A stretch of 64,000 bases of DNA from positions 8,023 through 72,022 of the forward strand of contig NZ_CALCDX010000241.1 of assembly GCF_937900395.1 (NCBI RefSeq). The letters are read 5' to 3'. This document shows positions 49,960 to 58,954 of the stretch, in pieces (within the stretch, counting starts at the first letter, position 1; every line of letters starts with the position of its first letter). The position numbers and the translations under genes were made by a program. The notes below the pieces were generated by a model. It was not told the DNA's origin. It saw nothing but the letters and a program-made list of their open reading frames with translations, and did no database searches. Origin of the DNA: an uncultured Caulobacter sp. (GTDB taxonomy: Bacteria > Pseudomonadota > Alphaproteobacteria > Caulobacterales > Caulobacteraceae).

Positions 49960-51930
49960 TCAGTAGGTCAGGCCGAAATGGATCGGATAGAGCGGAGCCT
50001 GGGAGTCGTGCGGCGCGTCCTCGGCCTGGGCCTCGACGGCGGCCATCGACGAAGGCAGCTCGAACGGCAGCCTGCCGCGCGGCGGCGCGGCGCCGGTCAG
50101 GGCGTCGAGGAAGGCCTCGTCGCTGGACCCGAAATCTCCGACCAGCGCGGCGACCTTGTCACGCACATTGGTCAGGATCGCCGGGCGGTCCAGGTAAACT
50201 GAAACGATCGTCGGGACCTTGGCCGAGGCGGCCTTGATCGCTTCGTATTCGGGCGCGCCGTCCTTGAACGACAGATCGCCCTCGTGCTGGAAGCTGCCGA
50301 ACATGAAGTTCGGATGAAGAGTCTGGAACGGCGTCGCTGTCCGGATGATCGCCAGCTCGGCCTGGGTCAGATCCTCGACCGGCACTAGGCCATGGGCGCG
50401 GGCCGCGCCGGCGGACACGCCCTTGAGCCAGACCTTCTTGCCGGTCGGCTTCAACGGCAGCAGACCGTTCTTGTTTTCCAGCAGCGTCAGCGCCGCGCTC
50501 TGCGCCGCCCGGCCTTCGGCCACGAACGCCTTGGAGCCGACGATGGCCGTCGCCGCCTTGGCGTCGACATAAGGATTCTCGAACAGGCCCTGCTCGAACT
50601 TGATCGCCAGGATGCGTCGGGCGGCGTCGTCGACGCGGGCCGGCGGGATCTTGCCGGCCTTCACCGCGGCGACCAGCTCCGCCGTGTCCTCGACGCCGCC
50701 GAACTGATCGAGGCCCGCGTTCACGCCCTTGGCGTAGCGGTCGACCTTGGAAAGATCCTCGACGCCCCAGGCGGTCGAGAAGCCCGCGAAACTCGGCTTC
50801 TGGCCGGCGGGGAAGCCGCCGCGGCAGGTCTCGGGACAATCATTGGTGATCGCCCAGTCGGAGAGGACGATCCCCTTGAAGCCGTGCTTGGTCCGGAGCT
50901 GCTCGGTCAGCAGTTGCTTGGAGAATCCTGCGCCGACCTGTTCGAGCGGCCGCCCCTCCAGCATCAGGTCCTTGAGGATTGCGTAGGTCGGCATCACCCC
51001 CACGGCGCCGGCGGCGAAGGCCTGGTCGAACGGTTTCAGGTGCAGATCGAACTGGCCGGCCGGGAAGACAGCGTAGCGGCCATAGCTGTTGTGGCCGTCG
51101 AAGCCCTTGGCCGAGGCGCCGTAGCCGACCCAGTGCTTGACCACCGCCGAGACGCCGTTCGGCGCGAGGTTCGTTTCGCCGCCCTGGAAGCCCTGGACAT
51201 AGGCCTTGACCATGCGGCCGACGAGATCCGGATCCTCGCCGAACGTGCCGCTGATCCGGGACCAGCGGGGCTCGGTGGCGAGGTCGGCCATCGGGGACAG
51301 GGCCTGATGGATGCCGACCGCGCGATATTCCTGACGGGCGATCTCACCGAAGCGGCGGACTAGCTTGACGTCGCCGATCGCCGCGAGGCCGGTCGCCTCT
51401 GGCCATTGAGAGAAGCCGCCCGCCGCGACGCTGGCGCCGTCGACGAATTGGAAGTGATGACGGGGATCGGTGCTGATGGTCACCGGCACGCCAAGGCGCC
51501 CCTGCTCGGCGATCGCCTGGACGGCGTTGTTCTGCTCGGCTAGCCACGCCGGATCGCCGGAGAGGCGGGTAATGAATGTGGTGACGTGCCGATCGAGGAT
51601 CAGAGGCTTCAGCTTGGCGAGGTCATAGCCCTGCCCTCGCCCCGGAACCAAGCCGCCAACGGCCGGCAGGGTGCCGTGCATCATCTCGCCGGCCTTTTCC
51701 TCCAGCGTCATGCGCGCGACAAGGTCGGCGGCCCGCCGGTCCGGCGCCAGGCGCCAATCCTCGAAGGGCGAGAGCTTGCCGTCACGGTCCAGGTCTCGAA
51801 AGCGCAGCCCATCGACGGTGAGCACCTTGCCGTCGCGCACGCCAAGGAGCGGCTGGGTGGCGGCCAGGGCCGACGAGCCGGTCGCGACCAGGATCGCGGT
51901 CGAGATCAGAAGACGTTGAAGGGCGCGCAC
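49960..51930 (-). CDS. Secreted glycoside hydrolase GH3 (gene 2)
   Basis: A 656-residue enzyme, the second GH3 of the operon and not close to the first. The signal peptide is MRALQRLLISTAILVATGSS, cleaved near SALA. The barrel has RRAADLVARMTLEEKAGEMM, then WSRISGTFGEDPDLVGRM and the nucleophile in GIVLSDWAITND near residue 359. The C-domain follows from LTLLENKNGLLPLK; there is no fibronectin-like domain. The GTG at 51930 with GGAG six bases upstream is preferred over longer starts. Different GH3 types in one operon suggest a mixed or decorated glycoside. Confidence 0.88.
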   Translation of the reverse strand: MRALQRLLISTAILVATGSSALAATQPLLGVRDGKVLTVDGLRFRDLDRDGKLSPFEDWRLAPDRRAADLVARMTLEEKAGEMMHGTLPAVGGLVPGRGQGYDLAKLKPLILDRHVTTFITRLSGDPAWLAEQNNAVQAIAEQGRLGVPVTISTDPRHHFQFVDGASVAAGGFSQWPEATGLAAIGDVKLVRRFGEIARQEYRAVGIHQALSPMADLATEPRWSRISGTFGEDPDLVGRMVKAYVQGFQGGETNLAPNGVSAVVKHWVGYGASAKGFDGHNSYGRYAVFPAGQFDLHLKPFDQAFAAGAVGVMPTYAILKDLMLEGRPLEQVGAGFSKQLLTEQLRTKHGFKGIVLSDWAITNDCPETCRGGFPAGQKPSFAGFSTAWGVEDLSKVDRYAKGVNAGLDQFGGVEDTAELVAAVKAGKIPPARVDDAARRILAIKFEQGLFENPYVDAKAATAIVGSKAFVAEGRAAQSAALTLLENKNGLLPLKPTGKKVWLKGVSAGAARAHGLVPVEDLTQAELAIIRTATPFQTLHPNFMFGSFQHEGDLSFKDGAPEYEAIKAASAKVPTIVSVYLDRPAILTNVRDKVAALVGDFGSSDEAFLDALTGAAPPRGRLPFELPSSMAAVEAQAEDAPHDSQAPLYPIHFGLTY

Positions 51931-52006
51931 ATTGAACTCCGGATACGAACCAAAGAAGGCGCCCTCGGCGCGCAGGAGACGCCGAGGGCGGTAAGTCGTC
52001 GGAAAG

Positions 52007-54196
52007 CTAGAAGTTGACCCCCAGACGCAGGCCGTAGGTGCGCGGCGGGGCGTAGAACTCCCCATTGCCGTTGGTCGCCAAGCCGGTCGTCGAGTTCGGG
52101 GACGAAGCGGTGCGCACGTCGTCGTTCTCGAGGTTGCGGACATAGCCCTGCAGATTCCAGCGATCGTCGGCGCTGGTGTAGGTCAGGCTGACGTCGCTCT
52201 TGGTGAAGCCGTCCTGCCTGTTCTGGGCGAAGCCGTGGTATTCGAGGTTCTTGCCGCTCTCGTAGTGGGTCTGGACTCGGCCCACGACCTTGGCGCCCGA
52301 GGCGATCTCCCAGGTGTGTTGGTAGCCGACGTTGACGCTCCAGGTCGGAGTGCGAGCCATGCGGCAGCCGGAGAAGTCGGTAGACCGCGGCGCGGCGGCG
52401 GCGAAGTTGGTCTTGAAGCAGCCCGTGCCGCCGGCGTTGGCGTTGTTGTTCGCGAACGCGTCGCCCAGCGGCAGCACGAAGTCGGTGTAGCGGGCATGTA
52501 GCCAGCCCAGGGTGGCGTCGATGCGGTCGTGCTCGGTGACGACGAGATTGCTCTCGAATTCAAAGCCGTACACGCGGGCCTTGTCGGCGTTGAGCGTGAC
52601 CGACGCGTTCTGCCCGGCGATGGTCCCGACCGCCGTGACCTGGAAATCGCGATAGTCGTAGAGGAAGCCGGTGGCGTTCAACTGCAGGCGGTTGTCGAAG
52701 AAGCGGTTCTTTACGCCCGCTTCGTACGAGGTGATCTTCTCGGGGTCGTAGACGTTGTTCTCGACCCCGTCGTAGTAGCCGCCGGCCTTATAGCCCGTGG
52801 CCACGTTGGCGTAGACCATCGAGCTACTGGTCAGGTCGAAGTCAGCGCCGAGCTTCCAGTTGGTGGCGTCCCACTTGGCGTCGGCCAGGTTCTTGATCAC
52901 GGTCGAGGTGATCGCCCCGGCCGAGTTGGTCAGGAAGGTGCCGCCGTCACGCGCCTTGCGGTCCTCGGTATAGCGCAGACCGCCAGTGATCCGGAGCCGA
53001 TCCGTCACCTCATAGGTGCCCTGGCCGAAGGCGGCGATCGACTTGGCGGTGACTTCCGGCTGGATGAACGACAGGTACGAATTGGTCGCCAGGAAGACTC
53101 GGAAGTCGACGTTGTTGTCTTCCGTGAATCGGTACAGCCCGACGACCCACTTGAGCTTGCCGGTGTCGCCGCCCAGGCGCAGCTCGTGCGACCAGGTCGT
53201 GTCCTTGCCCTTGAAGTAGTTGGGCGCGCCGGTGCTGGCGTTCTCGCCGCTGCGGTCTAGGCGCGAGAAGTTGTAGCCGGTCAGGTAGGTCAACGTGGCG
53301 AAGCCCAGGTCCAGGTCGGCCTGGCTATGGGCGCCGAAGAACTTGTTGTTACGATAGAGGTTGGTGGCGCAGTTGCAGGTCCACGGATCACTGTTGGACA
53401 GGGCCGCGCCATAGCTCTTGTCGCCGCCGCCAGCGCCGCCCTGGTGCAGGTAGTCGGCCCCGACCCGCAGTGAGAAGGTGTCCCTGGGCTTCCATAGCAA
53501 TTGCACGCGAGCCGACTTGTCGTCCTGGTCGTAGCGATCGTTGCCGCCGGTGCCGGGGCCCTTGTTCAGCGCTTTCACATAGCCGTCGTGGCGAGCGGTC
53601 TGGAACGCGGCGCGCACGGCGAGGGTGTCGCTGACCGGAAGGTTGACCATGCCCGAGGTGGTGATGGCGCCGTAGTTGCCAAAATCGACGGAGCCATTTC
53701 CCTCGTAGTCGAACTTGGGCTGCTTGGTGATGACGTTGATCGCGCCGGCCGTGGCGTTACGGCCATACAGCGTGCCCTGAGGGCCGCGCAGAACCTCGAC
53801 CCGATCCACGTCGTAGAACAGCGCCCCGACCGAGGTGGAGCGGGCGATATAGATGCCGTCCATGTGGTAGGCCACGGCGGGGTCGCCGACTTCGGTGGTG
53901 TTGGTGCTGCCGATGCCGCGCAGGAAGACCACGGCCGCGCCCGAGCCGCTGGAGCTGATCTGCAGCGCCGGCACCTGGGCCGACAGATCGACGACCGTCT
54001 TGATGCCCTGCGATTCCAGCTTGTCGCCCGTGACCGCCGACACGGTGAGTGGGGTCTTCTGGAGGTTTTCACTGCGACGTTGAGCGGTCACGACCACTTC
54101 GTCGAGCTTCACGGCGCCGGCTTCCTGAGCCACCGCGTCAGGCGCGTGCAAGCTCACGGCCGCCACGGCGGCCGATGCGAACAGGAGACTACGCAT
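52007..54196 (-). CDS. TonB-dependent outer-membrane receptor of the island operon
   Basis: A 729-residue receptor. The signal peptide ends at AVAQ; a TonB-box-like segment LDEVVVTAQRRSENLQKTP follows. The plug carries VFLRGIGSTNTTEVGDPAVA and VDRVEVLRGPQGTLYGRNAT, and the barrel ends in YGLRLGVNF. This plug type is common in sphingomonads and Caulobacter for plant-derived compounds; the substrate here is unknown but should be that of the GH3 and esterase genes. AGGG lies six bases before the extra spacer of the ATG. It is the first gene of the operon. Confidence 0.9.
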   Translation of the reverse strand: MRSLLFASAAVAAVSLHAPDAVAQEAGAVKLDEVVVTAQRRSENLQKTPLTVSAVTGDKLESQGIKTVVDLSAQVPALQISSSGSGAAVVFLRGIGSTNTTEVGDPAVAYHMDGIYIARSTSVGALFYDVDRVEVLRGPQGTLYGRNATAGAINVITKQPKFDYEGNGSVDFGNYGAITTSGMVNLPVSDTLAVRAAFQTARHDGYVKALNKGPGTGGNDRYDQDDKSARVQLLWKPRDTFSLRVGADYLHQGGAGGGDKSYGAALSNSDPWTCNCATNLYRNNKFFGAHSQADLDLGFATLTYLTGYNFSRLDRSGENASTGAPNYFKGKDTTWSHELRLGGDTGKLKWVVGLYRFTEDNNVDFRVFLATNSYLSFIQPEVTAKSIAAFGQGTYEVTDRLRITGGLRYTEDRKARDGGTFLTNSAGAITSTVIKNLADAKWDATNWKLGADFDLTSSSMVYANVATGYKAGGYYDGVENNVYDPEKITSYEAGVKNRFFDNRLQLNATGFLYDYRDFQVTAVGTIAGQNASVTLNADKARVYGFEFESNLVVTEHDRIDATLGWLHARYTDFVLPLGDAFANNNANAGGTGCFKTNFAAAAPRSTDFSGCRMARTPTWSVNVGYQHTWEIASGAKVVGRVQTHYESGKNLEYHGFAQNRQDGFTKSDVSLTYTSADDRWNLQGYVRNLENDDVRTASSPNSTTGLATNGNGEFYAPPRTYGLRLGVNF

Positions 54197-54545
54197 CTCT
54201 TTCCCTTTGTCCTGCCTGGACTCGAAGCGCGCCGATGCGAACGCCGGACGCCACGATCCCCAGCGGCGCCATCGGCGCCTGTTTGCGTTTCCTTGGGCCC
54301 CTTGTTCCGAGACCTTTCCCGACACGGTCGCCGCCGCCGAGGCGGCTACGACAACGTTGTCTTAAACTAGACAGCATGATTACGACAACGTTGTCTATAG
54401 CTAGCATTATTGACACCGCTGTCGGAAATGTCGGCCGGCGGACGGAATTCGCCTCCGGCAAAGGTCCATGGCGAAGCTTTGTTCGTCGGCCTAACGCCAA
54501 CGCCGAAAATTGATCGCGTCGGGCGCTATCCCGGGCCGATCCGGC
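54197..54545. promoter_or_regulatory. Operon control region with tandem palindromic LacI-type operators
   Basis: Two perfect 12-bp palindromes GACAACGTTGTC lie at 54350-54361 and 54384-54395, 34 bases centre to centre, both within TACGACAACGTTGTCT. A related imperfect copy GACACCGCTGTC lies at 54412-54423. They are 150-230 bases upstream of the TonB receptor and downstream of the LacI gene. The palindrome is of the type bound by LacI-family dimers, so they are probably operators of the adjacent regulator. Confidence 0.75.
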
Positions 54546-55592
54546 CTAGGGCAGCGGCGGGGCGGCCGAGTCCCTCTGGATGAGGCTATAGCCCAACTGG
54601 CGCGCCGCGACTCGGGTGCGAAGCCGCTCGTCTCCGAACCCGTCGATCAGCATCTCGACGGCGGCCTCGGCCATTTCGGCGGTTGGCTGATGGACCGTGG
54701 TTAGGCGCGGCCAAGCCGCTTCGGCCGTTGGCGTGTCATCGAAGCCGACCACGGAGAGATCGCGCGGCACCGATAGCCCATGCTTGGCGGCGGCGGCTAA
54801 GGCGCCCACGGCCATCTCGTCGTTGGCTGCGAAGATCGCCGTCGGACGCTCGGCCAAGGCTAGCAGGCGCTCCGTCGCGTCGAAGCCGGACAGACTGAGA
54901 AACGAGCCCTTGGCGATCCACTCGGGCCGGGGCTCGACACCTCGGTCTCGCAGCGCCTCGATATAGCCTTGCCGCCGACGCGCCGCCGAGCCGTGATCGG
55001 CGGGACCATCGATAAAGGCGATCCGTCGATGGCCCATGTTCCACAGGCGCAGGGTCTGCTCTCGCGCCGCCTTGCGATCGTCCATGAAGACGTACGGCGA
55101 GCGCTCGAACTCGCGGTGCGGCGCAATGCGCACATAGGGCAGCCCCGCCGTCTCGACCGCCGCCAGAACCTCGGGATCATCGCAGGTCGGCGGGGTCAGC
55201 ACGACGCCGTCGAACCGGGCGTCGCGCAAACCTTCGGCGAACCCTTGAACGCCCCCTACGGCCTCGGGTGGCAGCACCTGCTCGACCACCAGGTGGTAGC
55301 CCGCCCGCCGGCAGGCGCGCATGGCGCCCACCTGCACCTCGCCGACATAGTGATAGGCTCCGACGCGCATGAAGATCACGCCGATGAGATAGCTGCGGCG
55401 GCTGGACAGCGAGCGGGCCGAGACGTTAGGGCGATAACCCATCGTCGCGACAATCTCCAAGACTCGCGCCCGGGTCTCGTCCCCCACGCCCTCTTCCTGG
55501 TTGATGACGCGCGAGACCGTCTTGATGGACACGCCAGCGGCGCGGGCGATGTCGACGATCGTGATTTTCCCGGTTGGCGGATCGCGCTGCAT
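54546..55592 (-). CDS. LacI-family regulator of the island glycoside operon
   Basis: A 348-residue transcription factor. The helix-turn-helix reads VDIARAAGVSIKTVSRVINQ, followed by the hinge segment YRPNVSARSLSSRRSYLIGV and an effector-binding domain ending in SVVGFDDTPTAEAAWPRLTT. It likely binds the palindromes at 54350-54423 and a sugar product. The start at MQRDPPTGK is supported by AGGTG upstream; longer frames run through the region with another palindrome. It is transcribed in the same direction as the operon, 349 bases ahead of it. Confidence 0.88.
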   Translation of the reverse strand: MQRDPPTGKITIVDIARAAGVSIKTVSRVINQEEGVGDETRARVLEIVATMGYRPNVSARSLSSRRSYLIGVIFMRVGAYHYVGEVQVGAMRACRRAGYHLVVEQVLPPEAVGGVQGFAEGLRDARFDGVVLTPPTCDDPEVLAAVETAGLPYVRIAPHREFERSPYVFMDDRKAAREQTLRLWNMGHRRIAFIDGPADHGSAARRRQGYIEALRDRGVEPRPEWIAKGSFLSLSGFDATERLLALAERPTAIFAANDEMAVGALAAAAKHGLSVPRDLSVVGFDDTPTAEAAWPRLTTVHQPTAEMAEAAVEMLIDGFGDERLRTRVAARQLGYSLIQRDSAAPPLP

Positions 55593-55907
55593 ACGGCGAC
55601 ACCTATCGAAATCGATAACTTGAAGCGAGGATTTCAAGGCCAGGATGTCGCGACTTGTCGATCGACAACAGAACTCCACCAAGTCCGCGACATCAATGTG
55701 CGCCGCTGTGGACCTACGGCCATTCGTCTAAGAGCGCTCGCGCGGCCCACGACCGTATGCATTGGACGCCAGGAAGGAGACGTTGCGAACGTCAGCGTGG
55801 GTCAGGATACCCCGGCCGTGCGATCCGGTGGGAAGGCGTCATAGCCATCGCCAAAAGCGGAGCCTTCGAAGCTCAGCGATGAGCCATTTCAACTAGATAT
55901 ACAATCT
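55593..55907. promoter_or_regulatory. LacI upstream region with two palindromes, otherwise non-coding
   Basis: Contains TATCGA-AA-TCGATA at 55604-55617, twelve bases from the LacI start, and a perfect 14-bp palindrome TTGTCGATCGACAA at 55655-55668. They may be autoregulatory or sites for another regulator. The rest up to the right attachment repeat has no credible gene. Confidence 0.55.
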
Positions 55908-55954
55908 TTCACACCGCGGGGGTCGCAGGTTCAATCCCTGTCGCATCCACCATT
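55908..55954 (+). repeat. Right attachment site (attR), partial copy of the tRNA-Val 3' end
   Basis: It begins TTCACACCG and ends CCACCATT, matching 45403-45449 at 45 of 47 bases. Only the 3' part of the tRNA is present, so it cannot be a functional tRNA. It marks the right end of the island. Confidence 0.88.
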
Positions 55955-56088
55955 CCTCTCCAAATTCATGGCTAAAGCCTCGAGCGCTTTGAGCGATCGA
56001 TGCGGCGTGCGCGGTCATCCGATCGCGGCGACAATGCGTATCTCCCACCCGAGCGCCAGCCCGGCGCTCGTTCCAGGGAGCGGAAGCC

Positions 56089-56565
56089 ATGTCGCATGCG
56101 CAAGAGATCGGCCAGGCGCGATCCCAGGCCAAGCTGATGACCTGGCTGGGCGGCCTGGGGCTGATTCCGTTCCTGGCGCCGCCGGTGCTGCGGATCGACT
56201 GGTTCGAGCCGGTCCTGTCCTGGAGCAGCATCCAGATCGTCTACGCCGCCGCCATCCTGTCGTTCCTGGGCGGCGTGCGCGCGGCGCAGGCGGTGTTCAG
56301 CGACGACTGCCGCCCGGACACCCTGATCCTGGCCATGGCGCCGCCTCTGGCCGGCTGGGCGCTCGCCGCCGTCGGCGTCATGGGGCAGAGCGAACCCAAG
56401 CTGGCGGCGGACGCCCTGCTTGGCATGGCCGCCGCCTTGGCCGCGCAAGGTGTCTGGGACGTGACCTCCAAGCCTCTCCCCGAGTGTTACCGGCAGCTTC
56501 GCCTGCCGCTGACGGCCATGGCCTGCGTCGGCCTGGTGATCGGCGCGGCCGTGGCGGGCGGCTGA
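56089..56565 (+). CDS. DUF3429 membrane protein
   Basis: A 158-residue integral membrane protein with four or five hydrophobic segments. The motif IVYAAAILSFLGGVRAAQAV is the DUF3429 (TMEM69-like) signature. Function unknown. The SDR gene begins one base after its stop, so they are co-transcribed. GGAG lies upstream of the ATG. Confidence 0.8.
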   Translation: MSHAQEIGQARSQAKLMTWLGGLGLIPFLAPPVLRIDWFEPVLSWSSIQIVYAAAILSFLGGVRAAQAVFSDDCRPDTLILAMAPPLAGWALAAVGVMGQSEPKLAADALLGMAAALAAQGVWDVTSKPLPECYRQLRLPLTAMACVGLVIGAAVAGG

Positions 56566-56566
56566 A

Positions 56567-57307
56567 ATGGCGTTTGACCACGAGTCCGACCACCGCCTCG
56601 CGATCGTGGTTGGCGCCGGCGGCGGCCTTGGGCGCGCCTTCGTCGAGGAACTGCGCGGCGAGCCGGGCTGGGCCAAGGTGGTCGGCGTCGGCCGCCGGCG
56701 GCCGGACGACTGGCCCGACGATCCGCGTCTGCCCTTCCTGGCCGCCGACCTGTTGGACGAGCAGGGTCTGGCCGACCTGACGATCGAGGTCTCCAGGCTC
56801 GGCGTCCCTGGATTGATCCTCATCGCCACGGGCCTGCTGCACGAGCCGGGCCTCACGCCCGAGAAATCCATGAAGGCGGTGACGGCCGCCAACCTCTCGC
56901 GGCTGTTCGAGGTCAACACCGTGCTGCCGACGTTGGTCTGCAAGCACCTGGCGCCGCTGCTGCCCCGCCACGAACGCGGCGTGATCGCGGCGCTATCGGC
57001 CCGCGTTGGCAGCGTCGGCGACAACCGCCTGGGCGGCTGGCACGCCTACCGCGCCAGCAAGGCGGCGCTGAATATGCTGATCCGCTGCCAGGCGATCGAG
57101 CTGTCGCGCGAACGGCCGCTGGCGATCTGCGCGGTCCTGCATCCCGGGACGGTGGATACGCCGCTCAGCGCGCCGTTCGCGCGAGCCAGCCGATCGATCG
57201 CCGCGCCGCGCGAGGCCGCCGCCAAGCTGCTCAAGGTCATCCACCAGCTGGAGGCCGCCGATAGCGGCGGCTTCTTCGACTACGACGGCGCGCCTATACC
57301 TTGGTGA
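56567..57307 (+). CDS. Short-chain dehydrogenase/reductase, C-factor-like
   Basis: A 246-residue NAD(P)-dependent SDR. The nucleotide-binding motif is VVGAGGGLGRAFVEEL (TGxxxGIG variant, with G for T), catalytic YxxxK is in GWHAYRASKAALN, and the substrate-loop block is LHPGTVDTPLSAPF. The last is typical of the C-factor/CsgA-like group. Ser before the YxxxK is in ALSARVGS. The substrate is unknown. Confidence 0.85.
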   Translation: MAFDHESDHRLAIVVGAGGGLGRAFVEELRGEPGWAKVVGVGRRRPDDWPDDPRLPFLAADLLDEQGLADLTIEVSRLGVPGLILIATGLLHEPGLTPEKSMKAVTAANLSRLFEVNTVLPTLVCKHLAPLLPRHERGVIAALSARVGSVGDNRLGGWHAYRASKAALNMLIRCQAIELSRERPLAICAVLHPGTVDTPLSAPFARASRSIAAPREAAAKLLKVIHQLEAADSGGFFDYDGAPIPW

Positions 57308-57401
57308 GCGGGCCTTGGTGAGCTGACCCTCCGTAGCCGCCCGCGCTGCGCGCGCCCCGCGCGATCTGCTACCGCTGACTCAATCATTCAAGGAGCGCAC
57401 G

Positions 57402-58418
57402 ATGCGGGTCGCGATGTTCTCGGCCAAGGCCTACGACCGGCGGTTCTTCGACGCCGCCAACGGCGCCTTCGGTCACCGCATCGACTATTTCGAGGCCAGG
57501 CTCGACGCCTCCTCGGCCCCGCTGGCCGTCGGCTATCCGGCGGTCTGCGTTTTCGTCAACGACCGCCTCGACGCGGCGACGCTAGAGGCCCTGGCGACGG
57601 GCGGGACGCGGACCGTGGCGCTGCGGTGCGCCGGCTTCAACAATGTCGATCTGGCGGCCGCCCAGCGGCTGGGCGTCACCGTGGTGCGGGTGCCGGCCTA
57701 TTCGCCGGAGGCGGTGGCGGAGTTCACCCTGGGCCTCCTGCTGGCGCTGGATCGCAACATCCCGCGCGCCTACGCCCGCGTCCGCGAAAACAACTTCGCC
57801 TTGGACGGCCTGATCGGCCGCAACCTGGCCGGACGGACGGCGGGCGTCGTCGGCACGGGCCGGATCGGGGCGCTGGTCGCGCGCATGCTGCGCCTGGGCT
57901 TCGGCTGCGAGGTGCTGGCCAGCGATGTCGTTCAGGATTCGGCGCTGGTCGCCGCCGGCGTCCGCTATGTCCCAGTCAAGACGCTGCTGCGCGAGGCCGA
58001 GCTGATCTCGCTGCACTGTCCGCTGACGCCCGAGACCCGTCACCTGATCGACGACGCCGCCATCGCGGCGGCCAAGCCTGGCGTGCTGATCATCAACACC
58101 AGCCGGGGCGCGTTGATCGACACCACCGCCCTGATCGCGGGCCTGAAGTCGCGGCAGGTGGGCGGCGTGGCGCTGGATGTCTACGAGCAGGAGGCGGATC
58201 TCTTCTTCGAGGACCTGTCGAACGAGATCATCCAGGACGATCTGTTCCAGCGCCTGCTGACCTTCCCGAACGTGCTGGTGACCGGCCACCAGGCCTTCCT
58301 CACCGAAGAGGCGCTGACCGCGATCGCCGAGACGACGTTGGGCAATCTGGCGGATGTCGAGGCCGGACGGCCGTCGGCGCACGCGGTGTCCGCGGACGCC
58401 GTCCGGCCGGCGCATTAG
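57402..58418 (+). CDS. ldhA: D-2-hydroxyacid dehydrogenase, fermentative D-lactate dehydrogenase type
   Basis: A 338-residue NAD-dependent enzyme. Conserved blocks: VALRCAGFNNVDL near residue 74, NAD-binding GVVGTGRIGALVAR near 148, SRGALID (catalytic Arg), VYEQEADLFFED (catalytic Glu) and TGHQAFLTEEA (catalytic His). The pattern and length match LdhA, which reduces pyruvate to D-lactate, better than other family members. It is a single gene, convergent with the next. Confidence 0.85.
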   Translation: MRVAMFSAKAYDRRFFDAANGAFGHRIDYFEARLDASSAPLAVGYPAVCVFVNDRLDAATLEALATGGTRTVALRCAGFNNVDLAAAQRLGVTVVRVPAYSPEAVAEFTLGLLLALDRNIPRAYARVRENNFALDGLIGRNLAGRTAGVVGTGRIGALVARMLRLGFGCEVLASDVVQDSALVAAGVRYVPVKTLLREAELISLHCPLTPETRHLIDDAAIAAAKPGVLIINTSRGALIDTTALIAGLKSRQVGGVALDVYEQEADLFFEDLSNEIIQDDLFQRLLTFPNVLVTGHQAFLTEEALTAIAETTLGNLADVEAGRPSAHAVSADAVRPAH

Positions 58419-58423
58419 CCTCG

Positions 58424-58759
58424 TTAGCCGGCCTTGGCCTGCAGCGAAGCGCGCAGGCGGGCGGCGACGTCGCCCAGGGTGATGGCGTTGAGGGCGTCGT
58501 TGACCTCGAGGCGACCGGTGTGGTGGCTCTCGTGCAGCACGCGGCCCGTGAAGTCGGTGATGGCGGTGATGTGCTGGGCCAGCATGTCGACCATGTGCAG
58601 CTCGTGCATCACGGCCAAGCGATGCTCGGCCGGCACGACCTCGAGGATCTTGCCCAGCGCCACGTCCAGATGTCCGCACGCCACGGCCGCGATCGACATC
58701 TCCGTCGAGATCGCTTCCAGCACCGTCTCAACCTCTACCGGCGCCAAAGTTTCAGACAT
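58424..58759 (-). CDS. Small helical protein of unknown function (111 aa)
   Basis: Begins MSETLAPVEVETVLEAISTE, with AGGGGG six bases upstream. It is predicted almost wholly helical; a His/Met/Leu-rich centre (LAVMHELHMVDMLAQHITAI) could be a four-helix bundle, in the style of small signalling adaptors. No signal peptide or metal motif is certain. I do not recognise a family. It converges with ldhA, five bases apart. Confidence 0.65.
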   Translation of the reverse strand: MSETLAPVEVETVLEAISTEMSIAAVACGHLDVALGKILEVVPAEHRLAVMHELHMVDMLAQHITAITDFTGRVLHESHHTGRLEVNDALNAITLGDVAARLRASLQAKAG

Positions 58760-58954
58760 CCCATACCCCCTGTTTTGAAGGCCGCAAAACAGCACACGCC
58801 CGCCGCGAGGGGCAAGACCTGAGCATATGCGGCCAATGATCGCGCCAAAGCGAGGTCATTGGCCGTCAACAACGTCAGATCGAAACAAGATGCAACTGTT
58901 GATCGCAACCTGAAACGGGTTCACTTAGACTTAGGCTGGGGATGGCCGAGGTCC

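Larger units (their letters stand above)
45373..55954. mobile_element. tRNA-Val-borne genomic island carrying glycoside-utilisation genes
   Basis: The 3' 47 bases of the tRNA-Val gene plus two bases (45403-45449) are repeated directly at 55908-55954 with two mismatches; the last 29 bases are identical. Between them lie about 10.5 kb with a tyrosine recombinase remnant next to the tRNA, then esterase, two GH3 enzymes, a TonB receptor and a LacI regulator. This is the layout of an integrated element at a tRNA gene. No replication or conjugation genes remain, so it looks fixed in place. Confidence 0.82.
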
